Virus record (IMG/VR): IMGVR_UViG_3300034066_001932
Span: 1 to 21,267 of that record
Length of the DNA stretch: 21,267 bases
DNA from: a virus
Direction: 5' to 3' (one strand)
Within the stretch, counting starts at the first letter, position 1, and each line of letters starts with the position of its first letter. Both the position numbers and the translations under genes were made by a program. Below the pieces are notes generated by a model. The model was not told the DNA's origin and did no database searches. It saw nothing but the letters and a program-made list of their open reading frames with translations. This document shows, piece after piece, positions 5,806-11,684 of this stretch.

Positions 5806-6473
5806 TGGCCAAGAAAGACGTTTGGAATGTTCCCCCTGTCATGCCTGACAAGGCACAGAAACGAATGTCTACTGAAGTGGCTCCGCTGCGGCAGCAGCGC
5901 AGAAAGCTGACGGCCAAGGAGTGGACCTTCGTTACCGAGCTTGTGAGTGGCGATGGCCGCACCACAATGAAAGACGCTGCCATTAAAGCTGGGTATAAAC
6001 CCAGTAGCGCGTCTGTGATGGCATGGAAGCTTACAAACCCTGATATCAATCCCCATGTGGTGGCTGCCATTCAGGCCTATCGTGCTGACTTGGCATCCAA
6101 ATACAACACGTCGTATGAGCGCCACATGCGTGACTTGCAGATCATTCGCGACAAGGCCTTGGATGCCGGTGCATTTGCTGCAGCCGTCCAAGCAGAGTAT
6201 CGTAGGGGCCAAGCCTTGGGAACGATCTATGTGGAGCGCAAAGAGATCCGCCATGGCACGATTGACAGCATGAGCAAGGAAGAGGTGCAGCGCAAGCTTG
6301 ACGAGCTTAAAAAGCTGTATGGTGGGCCTCCACCTACCGCCTTGATCGATGCAGACACAGGAGTTGTGATTGACAGTGCAGCAAGAGAAAAAGATCCCGA
6401 GTTCGACGCGGGAGTGGAGCAGCCTCCGCTTGACATCTTTGAGCGAGGTTTGGGGGGATCAGATGACGCCTGA
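5805..6473 (+). CDS. terS: Terminase small subunit
   Basis: A 222-residue protein starting MAKKDVWNVPPVMPDK. Residues 35-90 (KLTAKEWTFVTELVSGDGRT, then MKDAAIKAGY and SSASVMAWKLTNPDINPHV) give the helix-turn-helix layout of the Terminase_2-type small subunit: a cell of 'T..KE..FV.E...D.....AA..AGY....A...A..L..NP.V...I'. The C-terminal part is helical and then acidic (disordered), as usual. The subunit recognises phage DNA and stimulates the large subunit during packaging. Unusually it is about 5.5 kb away from the large subunit, with an accessory block between them. Confidence 0.88.
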   Translation: MAKKDVWNVPPVMPDKAQKRMSTEVAPLRQQRRKLTAKEWTFVTELVSGDGRTTMKDAAIKAGYKPSSASVMAWKLTNPDINPHVVAAIQAYRADLASKYNTSYERHMRDLQIIRDKALDAGAFAAAVQAEYRRGQALGTIYVERKEIRHGTIDSMSKEEVQRKLDELKKLYGGPPPTALIDADTGVVIDSAAREKDPEFDAGVEQPPLDIFERGLGGSDDA

Positions 6474-6867
6474 AGCTAGGTTTTCGGCTAGGGTGAAAGC
6501 CGGCCTTGTCAATTGCGCAGTTGAACGCATTGAGAATCGTGTCAACCTTGGCATTCCTGACATGTTGGTGGGTGTCGGGGAATACTTTGTTCTGATGGAA
6601 TTGAAAGTGGTGACCAAGGGCTTGAAAGTGGGATTGCGTCCCCATCAAATTGCCTTCATGACTCGGCATTCGGCCAAGGATAGGCCTTGCTTCATTCTTG
6701 TTCTTGACATGGGTAATACACTACGACCTTCGACCATTCGCTTGTACGAGGGCAGCGCTGCTATGGAATTGGCTGCAGAGGGCATAAAGCTTGAGCCCTT
6801 GAAGTGTTGGCCCTCTCGGGGCATGCCATGGGCAGAACTAGAGGAAACCCTAGGTTTAGTAAAATAA
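6463..6867 (+). CDS. VRR-NUC / PDDEXK-like nuclease
   Basis: A 134-residue protein starting MTPEARFSARVKAGLVN at the ATG at 6463 (GGGGGATC upstream); it overlaps the small terminase by 11 bases. ERIENRVNLGIPDMLVG is the 'G.PD' step and VLMELKV the 'E.K' step of the PD-(D/E)xK core, and RPHQIAFM gives the following Gln-containing helix. This matches small phage VRR-NUC-type nucleases, thought to act as resolvases or in genome processing before packaging. Its place beside the small terminase fits a job in packaging or recombination. Confidence 0.8.
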   Translation: MTPEARFSARVKAGLVNCAVERIENRVNLGIPDMLVGVGEYFVLMELKVVTKGLKVGLRPHQIAFMTRHSAKDRPCFILVLDMGNTLRPSTIRLYEGSAAMELAAEGIKLEPLKCWPSRGMPWAELEETLGLVK

Positions 6868-6880
6868 ATGTAAAAAGGTG

Positions 6881-6908
6881 TTGCAAGGTGTCAAAACCTT
6901 GCTATACT
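6881..6908 (+). promoter_or_regulatory. Promoter with inverted repeat in its spacer (operator candidate)
   Basis: TTGCAA (6881-6886), 16-base spacer, TATACT (6903-6908), with an extended -10 TGC. The spacer holds an inverted repeat GCAAGG (6883-6888) / CCTTGC (6897-6902), so a dimeric repressor bound there would cover both promoter boxes. Confidence 0.68.
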
Positions 6909-6913
6909 GGCGA

Positions 6914-6947
6914 TGCCGGTGCTTGATCCGGTGCTTAGAAAGGATAG
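6914..6947 (+). promoter_or_regulatory. Leader with weak hairpin and extended ribosome site
   Basis: A six-pair hairpin TGCCGG / CCGGTG (6914-6919, 6928-6933; two G-U pairs) precedes TAGAAAGGATAG (6936-6947). Copies of this ribosome-site element also lie at 7113, 7677, 7926, 8798, 10133 and 10558, a variant at 11155, and on the minus strand at 5051-5060. AGAAAGGA pairs with the extended 3' end of 16S rRNA in bacteria ending ...UCCUUUCU. Confidence 0.6.
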
Positions 6948-6951
6948 AGAA

Positions 6952-7110
6952 ATGGACAACAAAGTCATTGAAGAGATATTTGAGGCTGATGCAGCCGGTT
7001 GGACGATCACAGAAATTGCGAATGATCTAAAAATTTCTCGACAGGAAATAATCGACCTGTATTTGCAGTATGAGAGATATGTTCCCGCTGATCCAGAATT
7101 GAACACGTAA
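6952..7110 (+). CDS. Small HTH protein
   Basis: A 52-residue protein starting MDNKVIEEIFEADAAGW. It follows the conserved TAGAAAGGATAGAGAA leader, which decides the start at 6952 over the frame's first ATG at 6913. Nearly the whole protein is a single helix-turn-helix (WTITEIANDLKISRQEIIDL). It may be a small DNA-binding regulator; the inverted repeat in its own promoter would suit self-control, which is inference. Confidence 0.75.
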   Translation: MDNKVIEEIFEADAAGWTITEIANDLKISRQEIIDLYLQYERYVPADPELNT

Positions 7111-7128
7111 CTTAGAAAGGATAGAGAG

Positions 7129-7515
7129 ATGAAGACGTATAACGTGAAAATGAGCTATTACCAGTACTACCATGCGACGGTGCAGGCTCAAGATTTTGAT
7201 CAAGCCACAGAGAAAGCAAAAGCTTTAATGTTGGATGATTGCAGGCGAGATGAGTATGGCGAGTGGGAAGTTTATTCAATTGAAGAAAAAGTGCCGCGCG
7301 ACCTTACAGCTGAAGAGAATGCTTTTCTTGAGGCATATCTGAATTGTGTGGCCATCGCTGAGCGTGAAGACGTTGAGCGCTTTTTGCTTGCCGACAGTGA
7401 AGAGCGCAGCAGCAATGCGTTTTATGACTCTATGTCTGACGTTTACTCGTCAATCTGTGATGCCAAAGAAGTTTGGTATGCCGCGATGCAATTTGCAAAG
7501 GAGACCACAAAATGA
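7129..7515 (+). CDS. Hypothetical phage protein (DpnD-like N-terminus)
   Basis: A 128-residue acidic protein starting MKTYNVKMSYYQYYHATVQA. The first ~55 residues have the pattern 'YxVxxxxxxxxxxVxAxdxdxAxexA', typical of small beta-alpha domains seen in DpnD/PcfM-type and other mobile-element proteins; the rest is helical with no motif I know. The conserved leader TAGAAAGGATAGAGAG (7113 onward) sits directly before the ATG. Function unknown. Confidence 0.78.
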   Translation: MKTYNVKMSYYQYYHATVQAQDFDQATEKAKALMLDDCRRDEYGEWEVYSIEEKVPRDLTAEENAFLEAYLNCVAIAEREDVERFLLADSEERSSNAFYDSMSDVYSSICDAKEVWYAAMQFAKETTK

Positions 7516-7673
7516 AAGTATCTGAATTAATGGCTGCGCTTGCTGATTTGCCGCAAGATTTGCCCATTGTGATTTGGGATGCCGGCACCCGTTTAGGGCT
7601 TGCTCATGTTGACGATAGCTTTATCGAAGACGATTATCCGCGTGTTGAGTTCAACACCGACCGCGACGACTAA
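7512..7673 (+). CDS. Short phage protein (MKVSELMAALADLPQDLPIVI family)
   Basis: A 53-residue protein that starts in an ATGA overlap with the preceding gene, so the two are translationally coupled; GGAG lies upstream within the end of that gene. The sequence MKVSELMAALADLPQDLPIV is a familiar opening of small phage proteins ('MKVSELIxxLxxLPxDxxVxI') of unknown function. The end (DDSFIEDDYPRVEFNTDRDD) is very acidic. Confidence 0.8.
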   Translation: MKVSELMAALADLPQDLPIVIWDAGTRLGLAHVDDSFIEDDYPRVEFNTDRDD

Positions 7674-7691
7674 TTTTAGAAAGGATAGAAA

Positions 7692-7937
7692 ATGGCTCGT
7701 TTTGTTTATCAAGTTTGCTTTCCTGATTCGCGGACTGTTGTTCGCTCTTTTCCTTCGCTCATTCGCGCTCGCTCTTTTTTGCGCACGATGTCCGCGGACG
7801 ATGTCCCTTTTATTGTGATGCCATGGGATGAAAACAAAATTCCACTGATCAAAAGGGTATCGAAAACCCCTAAAAAATATATCACTGGGCCGTCAGTAAA
7901 TGTTGATATACTGGGCCCCTCACAACAGAAAGGATAG
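7692..7937 (+). CDS. Hypothetical basic protein
   Basis: An 81-residue protein starting MARFVYQVCFPDSRTVVRSF, preceded by TAGAAAGGATAGAAA. It is rich in Arg, Ser and Pro. Its TAG stop (7935-7937) lies inside the next gene's AGAAAGGATAG ribosome element, seven bases before that gene's ATG. No domain recognised. Confidence 0.72.
   Translation: MARFVYQVCFPDSRTVVRSFPSLIRARSFLRTMSADDVPFIVMPWDENKIPLIKRVSKTPKKYITGPSVNVDILGPSQQKG
7907..7937 (+). promoter_or_regulatory. Possible promoter and leader for the cysteine-rich gene
   Basis: TATACT at 7907-7912, then CAGAAAGGATAG at 7926-7937. There is no clear -35 box, and the element lies inside the end of the preceding gene, so this is a weak call based on likeness to the other leaders. 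Confidence 0.35.
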
Positions 7938-7943
7938 AGCAAA

Positions 7944-8648
7944 ATGCTAAAAACAGTACAAATCAGCGCCAACAGCAAAACCGGCCCAATAGCTGTCACT
8001 TACCGCAGCGGAGAGCATGAAACATACGGCACGTGCCCGACAAGCTGCAGCTTACACCCGAAAAGTGAAACCGGCACGGCCCAAATTGACAGTGAATATC
8101 TACAGGCCGTTTTTGACAGCGTGCCACGTGGTGGCCAAGCATGGACCTATTCGCATTTTTCAGCTGAAGCCTTGCCATTACCGCAGCCAAATAAAACAGT
8201 TATAAATGCAAGCTGCGATAATGTGGCTGATGCTGTCCGAGCAGTGGAATTAGGCCGGCCCGCTGTGTATGCTGCGCCCCTTGAATCAGCGGATCAGTGG
8301 CCGCGAAAAATTCACGGTGTGCAATTTGCCCGCTGCCCTGCAGAATTGGCCGAAAATTTCAGCTGCCAACAGTGCGGCGGTGGCCGGCCATTGTGTGCAC
8401 GTGGTGCCCGTGAATTCGTCGTTGTTTTTGTTGCCCATGGCACGGGAAAAAAGAAAGTTGGAAAGGATGAAAAGGGGGGCTGCTATGCTGCGAGCGGCCC
8501 GACAGCGATTCAATGGCATAACACTAGAAAAAAGGGCGCGTCTAATGATGCTGCAGCCCTTCGCGTTTTTGTTCGTGGTTTGCCTTATGGCTCATTTTTG
8601 CGCCACCATATCGCGGGCGATGTTGGCCTAGAAGTGGGGGCCCTGTGA
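7944..8648 (+). CDS. Cysteine-rich conserved phage protein
   Basis: A 234-residue protein starting MLKTVQISANSKTGPIAVTY. It has a widespread but uncharacterised phage family layout: NSKTGPIAVTYRSG, GTCPTSCSLHP, GQAWTYSHFS, TVINASCDN, ARCPAEL, SCQQCGGGRPLCAR, FVVVFVAHGTGKKKVG and GGCYAASGPTAIQWHNT (I believe catalogued as DUF7227, not checked). The many Cys (CPTSC, CQQCGGGRPLC, GGC) suggest a metal or iron-sulfur site. The last ~45 residues, after the GGCYA motif, are normal in length for the family. Function unknown. Confidence 0.85.
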   Translation: MLKTVQISANSKTGPIAVTYRSGEHETYGTCPTSCSLHPKSETGTAQIDSEYLQAVFDSVPRGGQAWTYSHFSAEALPLPQPNKTVINASCDNVADAVRAVELGRPAVYAAPLESADQWPRKIHGVQFARCPAELAENFSCQQCGGGRPLCARGAREFVVVFVAHGTGKKKVGKDEKGGCYAASGPTAIQWHNTRKKGASNDAAALRVFVRGLPYGSFLRHHIAGDVGLEVGAL

Positions 8649-8813
8649 TAATTGGAATAATCATAATTTTGGTTTTGGTGTGGTGGTTTTTGGATAATTA
8701 TGGATAACCCCTAGAAAATAAATTGTAAAAACGTAAAGAAAACGTAAAAATGCACTACAATTCAAGCACTGGCACAAATAGCCGGTTTTTATCAACTCAG
8801 AAAGGATAGCGAA
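8649..8813. other. AT-rich intergenic region
   Basis: 165 bases between the cysteine-rich gene and the DUF932 gene. It has two GGATAA copies ten bases apart (8692-8697, 8702-8707), a direct repeat ACGTAAA (8731 and 8743), and the leader of the next gene. The GGATAA copies resemble partial DnaA boxes on the minus strand but are not consensus. Confidence 0.5.
8756..8809 (+). promoter_or_regulatory. Promoter -10, leader hairpin and ribosome site of the DUF932 gene
   Basis: TACAAT at 8756-8761 is a plausible -10. It is followed by a six-pair hairpin ACTGGC (8768-8773), loop ACAAATA, GCCGGT (8781-8786; one U-G pair) and CAGAAAGGATAG (8798-8809) before the ATG at 8814. The order is the same as in the leaders at 10514 and 11110. 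Confidence 0.5.
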
Positions 8814-9770
8814 ATGGCTCACATGATCGACACAACTACAGGCACCGCGGCAATTGCATACAGCGGCCAAGCCCCTTGGCATAAGTTAGGGCAACAGCTG
8901 ACAGCGGGCGCCACAATTGAACAATGGACACAACAGGCCGGCTTAGCTTATGACGTATTAGAAAGCCCTGTTTTATTTAACACACCGGCCACCAGTGCCC
9001 CTCAAGCTTGGCCTGATAGAAAGGTTTTACATAGAAGCGACACGGGCGCGCCCTTGGCCGTAGTGTCACAGGGTTATAACGTGGTGCAGCCCTCCGAAGT
9101 TATGGGGTTTTTTAGTAAGTTGGTAGACCTTGGCGGGTTTACCATGGAGACAGCCGGAGCCCTCAGTTATGGCCGGAGGGTTTGGGCACTAGCCAAAGTG
9201 AGCGAGGGGGCCGAAGTAGTCGAGGGTGATACAGTGCGCCCTTATGTTTTGCTCGGCACGTCATACGACGGGACAATGGCCACCATCGCAAAATTTACAA
9301 GTGTTCGCGTAGTGTGCAACAACACAATTACGGCAGCGGTAAATAACAGCGAATCACAAATTAGGGTTTTGCATAGCGAGCGATTCGACGCGGACAATGT
9401 CCGGCTTCAACTTGGCATTGTCGCGAATCAATGGGAGCGCTTTTTAGTGCAATCCCGCAAGTTGGCGGGCGAATCAATGACAGCAGAAGAGGCCGATTCT
9501 TTTGTCACTGAATTATTGAAGCCTTACCACACTGGCAAAATTGCCATTAATGAATCGCGCGCATTCAAGCGAATCATTGAATTATTTAATGGGCGCGCCA
9601 TTGGATCGGATATTAAGGGTGTAGCCGGCACGCGATGGGCGGCCCTGAATGCTGTTACTGAATTAGTTGATCACGAGCGAGGCCGATCAGACAATACCCG
9701 CATTGAATCAGCTTGGTTTGGTACGGGTGCGGCCCTTAAAAATAGGGCTTTAGAATTGCTGTCCGCTTAA
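8814..9770 (+). CDS. DUF932 family protein (phage/plasmid-like)
   Basis: A 318-residue protein starting MAHMIDTTTGTAAIAYSGQA. The opening AYSGQAPWHKLGQQL is the hallmark of the DUF932 / phage-plasmid-like family (TIGR03299), and GYNVVQPSEVMGFFSKLVDL, LLGTSYDGTMATIAKFTSVR and VVCNNTITAAV follow in the expected order. Length (about 320) is normal for the family. These proteins occur on phages and plasmids, sometimes linked to recombination or replication; no activity is proven. The ATG follows AGAAAGGATAGCGAA. Confidence 0.9.
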   Translation: MAHMIDTTTGTAAIAYSGQAPWHKLGQQLTAGATIEQWTQQAGLAYDVLESPVLFNTPATSAPQAWPDRKVLHRSDTGAPLAVVSQGYNVVQPSEVMGFFSKLVDLGGFTMETAGALSYGRRVWALAKVSEGAEVVEGDTVRPYVLLGTSYDGTMATIAKFTSVRVVCNNTITAAVNNSESQIRVLHSERFDADNVRLQLGIVANQWERFLVQSRKLAGESMTAEEADSFVTELLKPYHTGKIAINESRAFKRIIELFNGRAIGSDIKGVAGTRWAALNAVTELVDHERGRSDNTRIESAWFGTGAALKNRALELLSA

Positions 9771-9785
9771 CCAGTGGAATTAGCC

Positions 9786-9840
9786 GACCGATCGGTCAGG
9801 TTTTCGCTCTTAAAACGGGCGTTTTCCCGACCGATCGGTT
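9786..9840. repeat. Paired ACCGATCGGT palindromes (operator candidates)
   Basis: GACCGATCGGTC (9786-9797, a perfect 12-base palindrome) and GACCGATCGGTT (9829-9840, core ACCGATCGGT) lie 43 bases apart, about four helical turns. Between them is a third palindrome AAAACG-GG-CGTTTT (9812-9825). The layout suits a dimeric DNA-binding protein, or a cruciform or weak terminator. Confidence 0.6.
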
Positions 9841-9906
9841 GGTTAATGAAAACCCTATAAACTAGGCCCCCGATCCCTCGCCCTCGCTGTCCTAAACGTG
9901 GCTTTT

Positions 9907-9936
9907 GGCCCGTGGCGCGTGCGTCGCGGGCCTTTT
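9907..9936 (+). terminator. GC-rich hairpin terminator
   Basis: GGCCCG (9907-9912) pairs with CGGGCC (9927-9932), followed directly by TTTTGTTTT. It lies about 135 bases downstream of the DUF932 gene. The 14-base loop is longer than usual. Confidence 0.6.
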
Positions 9937-9945
9937 GTTTTGCTT

Positions 9946-10005
9946 CATGGGCCTTGGCCCTTGGCCCATGGCCCGCGGGCCGTTAGGCCCGCGGGTTTTT
10001 CTTTT
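9946..10005 (+). terminator. Strong rho-independent terminator
   Basis: A perfect 10-base stem CCCGCGGGCC (9972-9981) and GGCCCGCGGG (9986-9995) with a GTTA loop is followed by TTTTTCTTTT (9996-10005). Just upstream another hairpin CATGGGCC / GGCCCATG (9946-9953, 9963-9970) adds to it. It ends the DUF932 transcript and isolates the next unit. Confidence 0.9.
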
Positions 10006-10070
10006 CGGCTGCCTGTTTTTTTCCTTGATTTTTTCCCTTGATAGGTGGTGGCGGGGGTGGGTGGGCCCGC
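10006..10070 (+). repeat. Direct-repeat block, copy 1
   Basis: CGGCTGCCTG plus seven T (10006-10022) is identical to 11550-11566, and the 27-base G-rich segment at 10044-10070 (starts GGTGGTGGCGGGGG, ends TGGGCCCGC) is identical to 11685-11711. A shared ATTTTTTCCCT precedes the G-rich part in both copies. The repeats bracket the genes at 10149-11492. Confidence 0.85.
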
Positions 10071-10092
10071 TGATCTTTTTTGTTTTTATTTG

Positions 10093-10120
10093 TTGCAAGT
10101 GGCTGGCGCAGTGCTATAAT
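10093..10120 (+). promoter_or_regulatory. Promoter of the gene at 10149
   Basis: TTGCAA (10093-10098), 16-base spacer, TATAAT (10115-10120) with an extended -10 TGC, the same design as at 6881-6908. Transcription starts near 10127, just before the ribosome element TAGAAAGGATAG (10133-10144). Confidence 0.78.
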
Positions 10121-10148
10121 TTAGGCTCAACTTAGAAAGGATAGAGAA

Positions 10149-10508
10149 ATGCTTGATCCAGTACTGCGGGCCAAAGCCCTTGAACTATTGCCCGACAATC
10201 ATGAAAATGACATTGGCTTTTTGCTAGGCCTTGGCCGTGACTTTGACGCTATGCTTGAGGGCCGGCAATATTGCCGTGACATTTACTTAAATGAATTTGG
10301 CTATTCGGTGCATGATTTTTCGCCCAAAGATTTGGCCATCATGTGGGACGGGGATGACGGGTGGGGGATCTTTGCCGACAATGGCTTGGAATGGATTGAC
10401 GAGACCGGCAATAATCTTGTCTTTGCAACAGAGGCCGAGGCCGCTGAATATTTAGACGAAGTAATAGCAAAAGAATTACAAAAAGAAGTTGAAAAGATCA
10501 GTAAATAA
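10149..10508 (+). CDS. Hypothetical acidic phage protein
   Basis: A 119-residue protein starting MLDPVLRAKALELLPDNHEN, with its own promoter and the conserved ribosome element directly upstream. It is strongly acidic, with a central DGDDGWGIFADNGLEWIDE. No membrane segment and no motif I recognise. It ends in a Lys/Glu helix (AKELQKEVEKISK) whose codons also hold a possible -35 box of the next promoter. Confidence 0.75.
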   Translation: MLDPVLRAKALELLPDNHENDIGFLLGLGRDFDAMLEGRQYCRDIYLNEFGYSVHDFSPKDLAIMWDGDDGWGIFADNGLEWIDETGNNLVFATEAEAAEYLDEVIAKELQKEVEKISK

Positions 10509-10513
10509 CGTGC

Positions 10514-10569
10514 TATAATTCACCCACTGGATCAGCGGATCTAGTGAACTTAAACCCTAGAAAGGATAG
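10514..10569 (+). promoter_or_regulatory. Promoter, 5' mRNA hairpin and ribosome site (leader cassette A)
   Basis: Extended -10 TGCTATAAT (TATAAT at 10514-10519; TTGAAA at 10489 is 19 bases away, so -35 is weak). The transcript begins near a 9-pair hairpin CACTGGATC (10525-10533), loop AGCG, GATCTAGTG (10538-10546; one G-U pair). Then AACTTAAACCCTAGAAAGGATAG leads to the ATG at 10574. The same order recurs at 11110-11166 with different stem bases. Confidence 0.75.
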
Positions 10570-10573
10570 AGAA

Positions 10574-11101
10574 ATGACAAGCCCAGTAACCCCGTTTCGC
10601 AATGGAATGTTTGGCTCACGTGCAACTGTTCAGGAAGCATTGGACTATTGTGAAAGCCTGATCAATACTTTGGCTCAGACCGATCAAGTTGGCATCCGTG
10701 TTGGTTTAGGTGTTTTGCTAAACACCATTGATAATGTAGTGACCCAGTCACAGGGTCCGAAGCCGATCAACGATCAGGCTGATTTACTTATCCAGTTGAG
10801 CGGCATGTATGACAAGCTTGTCCGCGATGTGGTTGGCGAAGTAGAAGCCAAGATCATGACCAACGATAAGATTGACGAATCAATTGAAGACTGGATGAAG
10901 CACAATCTGCGCGACAAGGTCATGGACATGCTGTCTATGGATGATGTCGATGACCAGATCTCCAACTGGATGTCGAACAACTTTGACCTTGATGACTACA
11001 ATGTTGACGGGGCAATTGAATCGTGGATGGACAACAACATAGACGATAAAGTTTATGATGCGGTCAACAGTATTTCATTCACTGTTGAAATTGGCCGATA
11101 A
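10574..11101 (+). CDS. Acidic protein with repeated I-E/S-x-WM-x-x-N motif
   Basis: A 175-residue protein starting MTSPVTPFRNGMFGS. The ATG at 10574 follows the conserved ribosome element; the frame's first ATG at 10544 lies upstream of it. The first ~90 residues are helical. The C-terminal half carries three related units: IEDWMKHN (104-111), ISNWMSNN (129-136) and IESWMDNN (148-155), each flanked by acidic stretches such as SMDDVDDQ. The repeats could bind a metal or a partner; no function is known. It ends at 11101, and its last codons overlap the next leader's spacer. Confidence 0.75.
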   Translation: MTSPVTPFRNGMFGSRATVQEALDYCESLINTLAQTDQVGIRVGLGVLLNTIDNVVTQSQGPKPINDQADLLIQLSGMYDKLVRDVVGEVEAKIMTNDKIDESIEDWMKHNLRDKVMDMLSMDDVDDQISNWMSNNFDLDDYNVDGAIESWMDNNIDDKVYDAVNSISFTVEIGR

Positions 11102-11109
11102 TATCGTGT

Positions 11110-11166
11110 TATAATTCAAGCTCTAGACCAGCCGGTCTAGAGCAACTTAAACCCTAGAAAGAAGAG
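11110..11166 (+). promoter_or_regulatory. Promoter, 5' mRNA hairpin and ribosome site (leader cassette B)
   Basis: Extended -10 TGTTATAAT (TATAAT 11110-11115). A perfect 10-pair hairpin follows: GCTCTAGACC (11120-11129), loop AGCC, GGTCTAGAGC (11134-11143). Then AACTTAAACCCTAGAAAGAAGAG and the ATG at 11175. This is a diverged copy of the leader at 10514: the flanks are nearly identical while the stem bases differ and still pair. Confidence 0.75.
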
Positions 11167-11174
11167 AGAACATC

Positions 11175-11492
11175 ATGACTAAAGTCATTACATTAGACGG
11201 CCAACGTTATGCATTACCTGAGGGAATGCCATCCAAAGACGTTCAGGCTTTGGCCGGTTTCTTAATCACACTCACTAAGATCGACAGTGAGTGGTCATGG
11301 TCTTCAGGCGATGAGACCAACTGGTACTACCCAACAACTGGTGCAAGCATCAGTGTAGAAGACATGGTCCTAACCACACGGGCCGAAGCCAAATCCAAAG
11401 CGGCCACGGCCCGTGCTGATTATGAAGCTAAGAAATTAGCGAAAGAAAAGGCAGAGGCCGGTGATCTAGTTGGCCTACACGTGACCCAGTAA
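11175..11492 (+). CDS. Hypothetical phage protein
   Basis: A 105-residue protein starting MTKVITLDGQRYALPEGMPS. The N-terminal 55 residues are mixed alpha/beta; residues 72-100 form a charged Ala/Lys/Glu helix (AEAKSKAATARADYEAKKLA). The ribosome site is the variant AGAAAGAAGAG with a longer gap to the ATG than in sister leaders. Downstream are a 24-base palindrome and a strong terminator, so this gene is a separate unit or the last one of the block. Function unknown. Confidence 0.78.
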   Translation: MTKVITLDGQRYALPEGMPSKDVQALAGFLITLTKIDSEWSWSSGDETNWYYPTTGASISVEDMVLTTRAEAKSKAATARADYEAKKLAKEKAEAGDLVGLHVTQ

Positions 11493-11501
11493 GTGCTGGT
11501 C

Positions 11502-11525
11502 AAGGTTGTATGTACATACAACCTT
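11502..11525. repeat. Perfect 24-base palindrome
   Basis: AAGGTTGTATGT followed directly by its reverse complement ACATACAACCTT. With no loop it is better suited to binding a symmetrical protein or forming a cruciform than to a terminator. It lies just after the stop at 11492. Confidence 0.75.
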
Positions 11526-11535
11526 AGGATCACAA

Positions 11536-11566
11536 ACAGGCAGCCGATTCGGCTGCCTGTTTTTTT
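11536..11566 (+). terminator. Rho-independent terminator
   Basis: ACAGGCAGCCG (11536-11546), loop ATT, CGGCTGCCTGT (11550-11560) followed by six T. The A-run before the stem can also pair with the T-run, so it may work from both directions. Its right arm and T-run are duplicated at 10006-10022. Confidence 0.9.
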
Positions 11567-11572
11567 GACTGG

Positions 11573-11629
11573 TGGTCTACCCTACTGGGTAGAGTATGAC
11601 AGGGCCCTAGGGCCCTGTATGCTTAGCAT
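11573..11629. repeat. Cluster of small palindromes including a perfect 20-base one
   Basis: A hairpin CTACCC / GGGTAG with a TACT loop (about 11577-11592), a perfect 20-base palindrome formed by ACAGGGCCCT and AGGGCCCTGT (11599-11618), and ATGCT-T-AGCAT (11619-11629). They follow the terminator at once and have no T-runs, so termination is not the likely job. Confidence 0.65.
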
Positions 11630-11684
11630 GTTATCCCCTCTCGCGCTATCGGTGTTTTCCCTTACTCTTAATTTTTTCCCTCAT

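Larger units (their letters stand above)
9771..10148. other. Noncoding region with operators, terminators and a repeat
   Basis: About 380 bases. It holds two ACCGATCGGT palindromes, three GC-rich hairpins (two followed by T-runs), the first copy of a direct-repeat block (10006-10070) and a promoter (10093-10120) with the ribosome element for the next gene. Open frames here on either strand are dominated by the GGGCC hairpin sequence and are not called. Confidence 0.75.

Noticed and set aside
9892-10135. Open frames on both strands across the terminator region
   Set aside because: They translate the GGGCC hairpins and T-runs; a transcript would end inside them.
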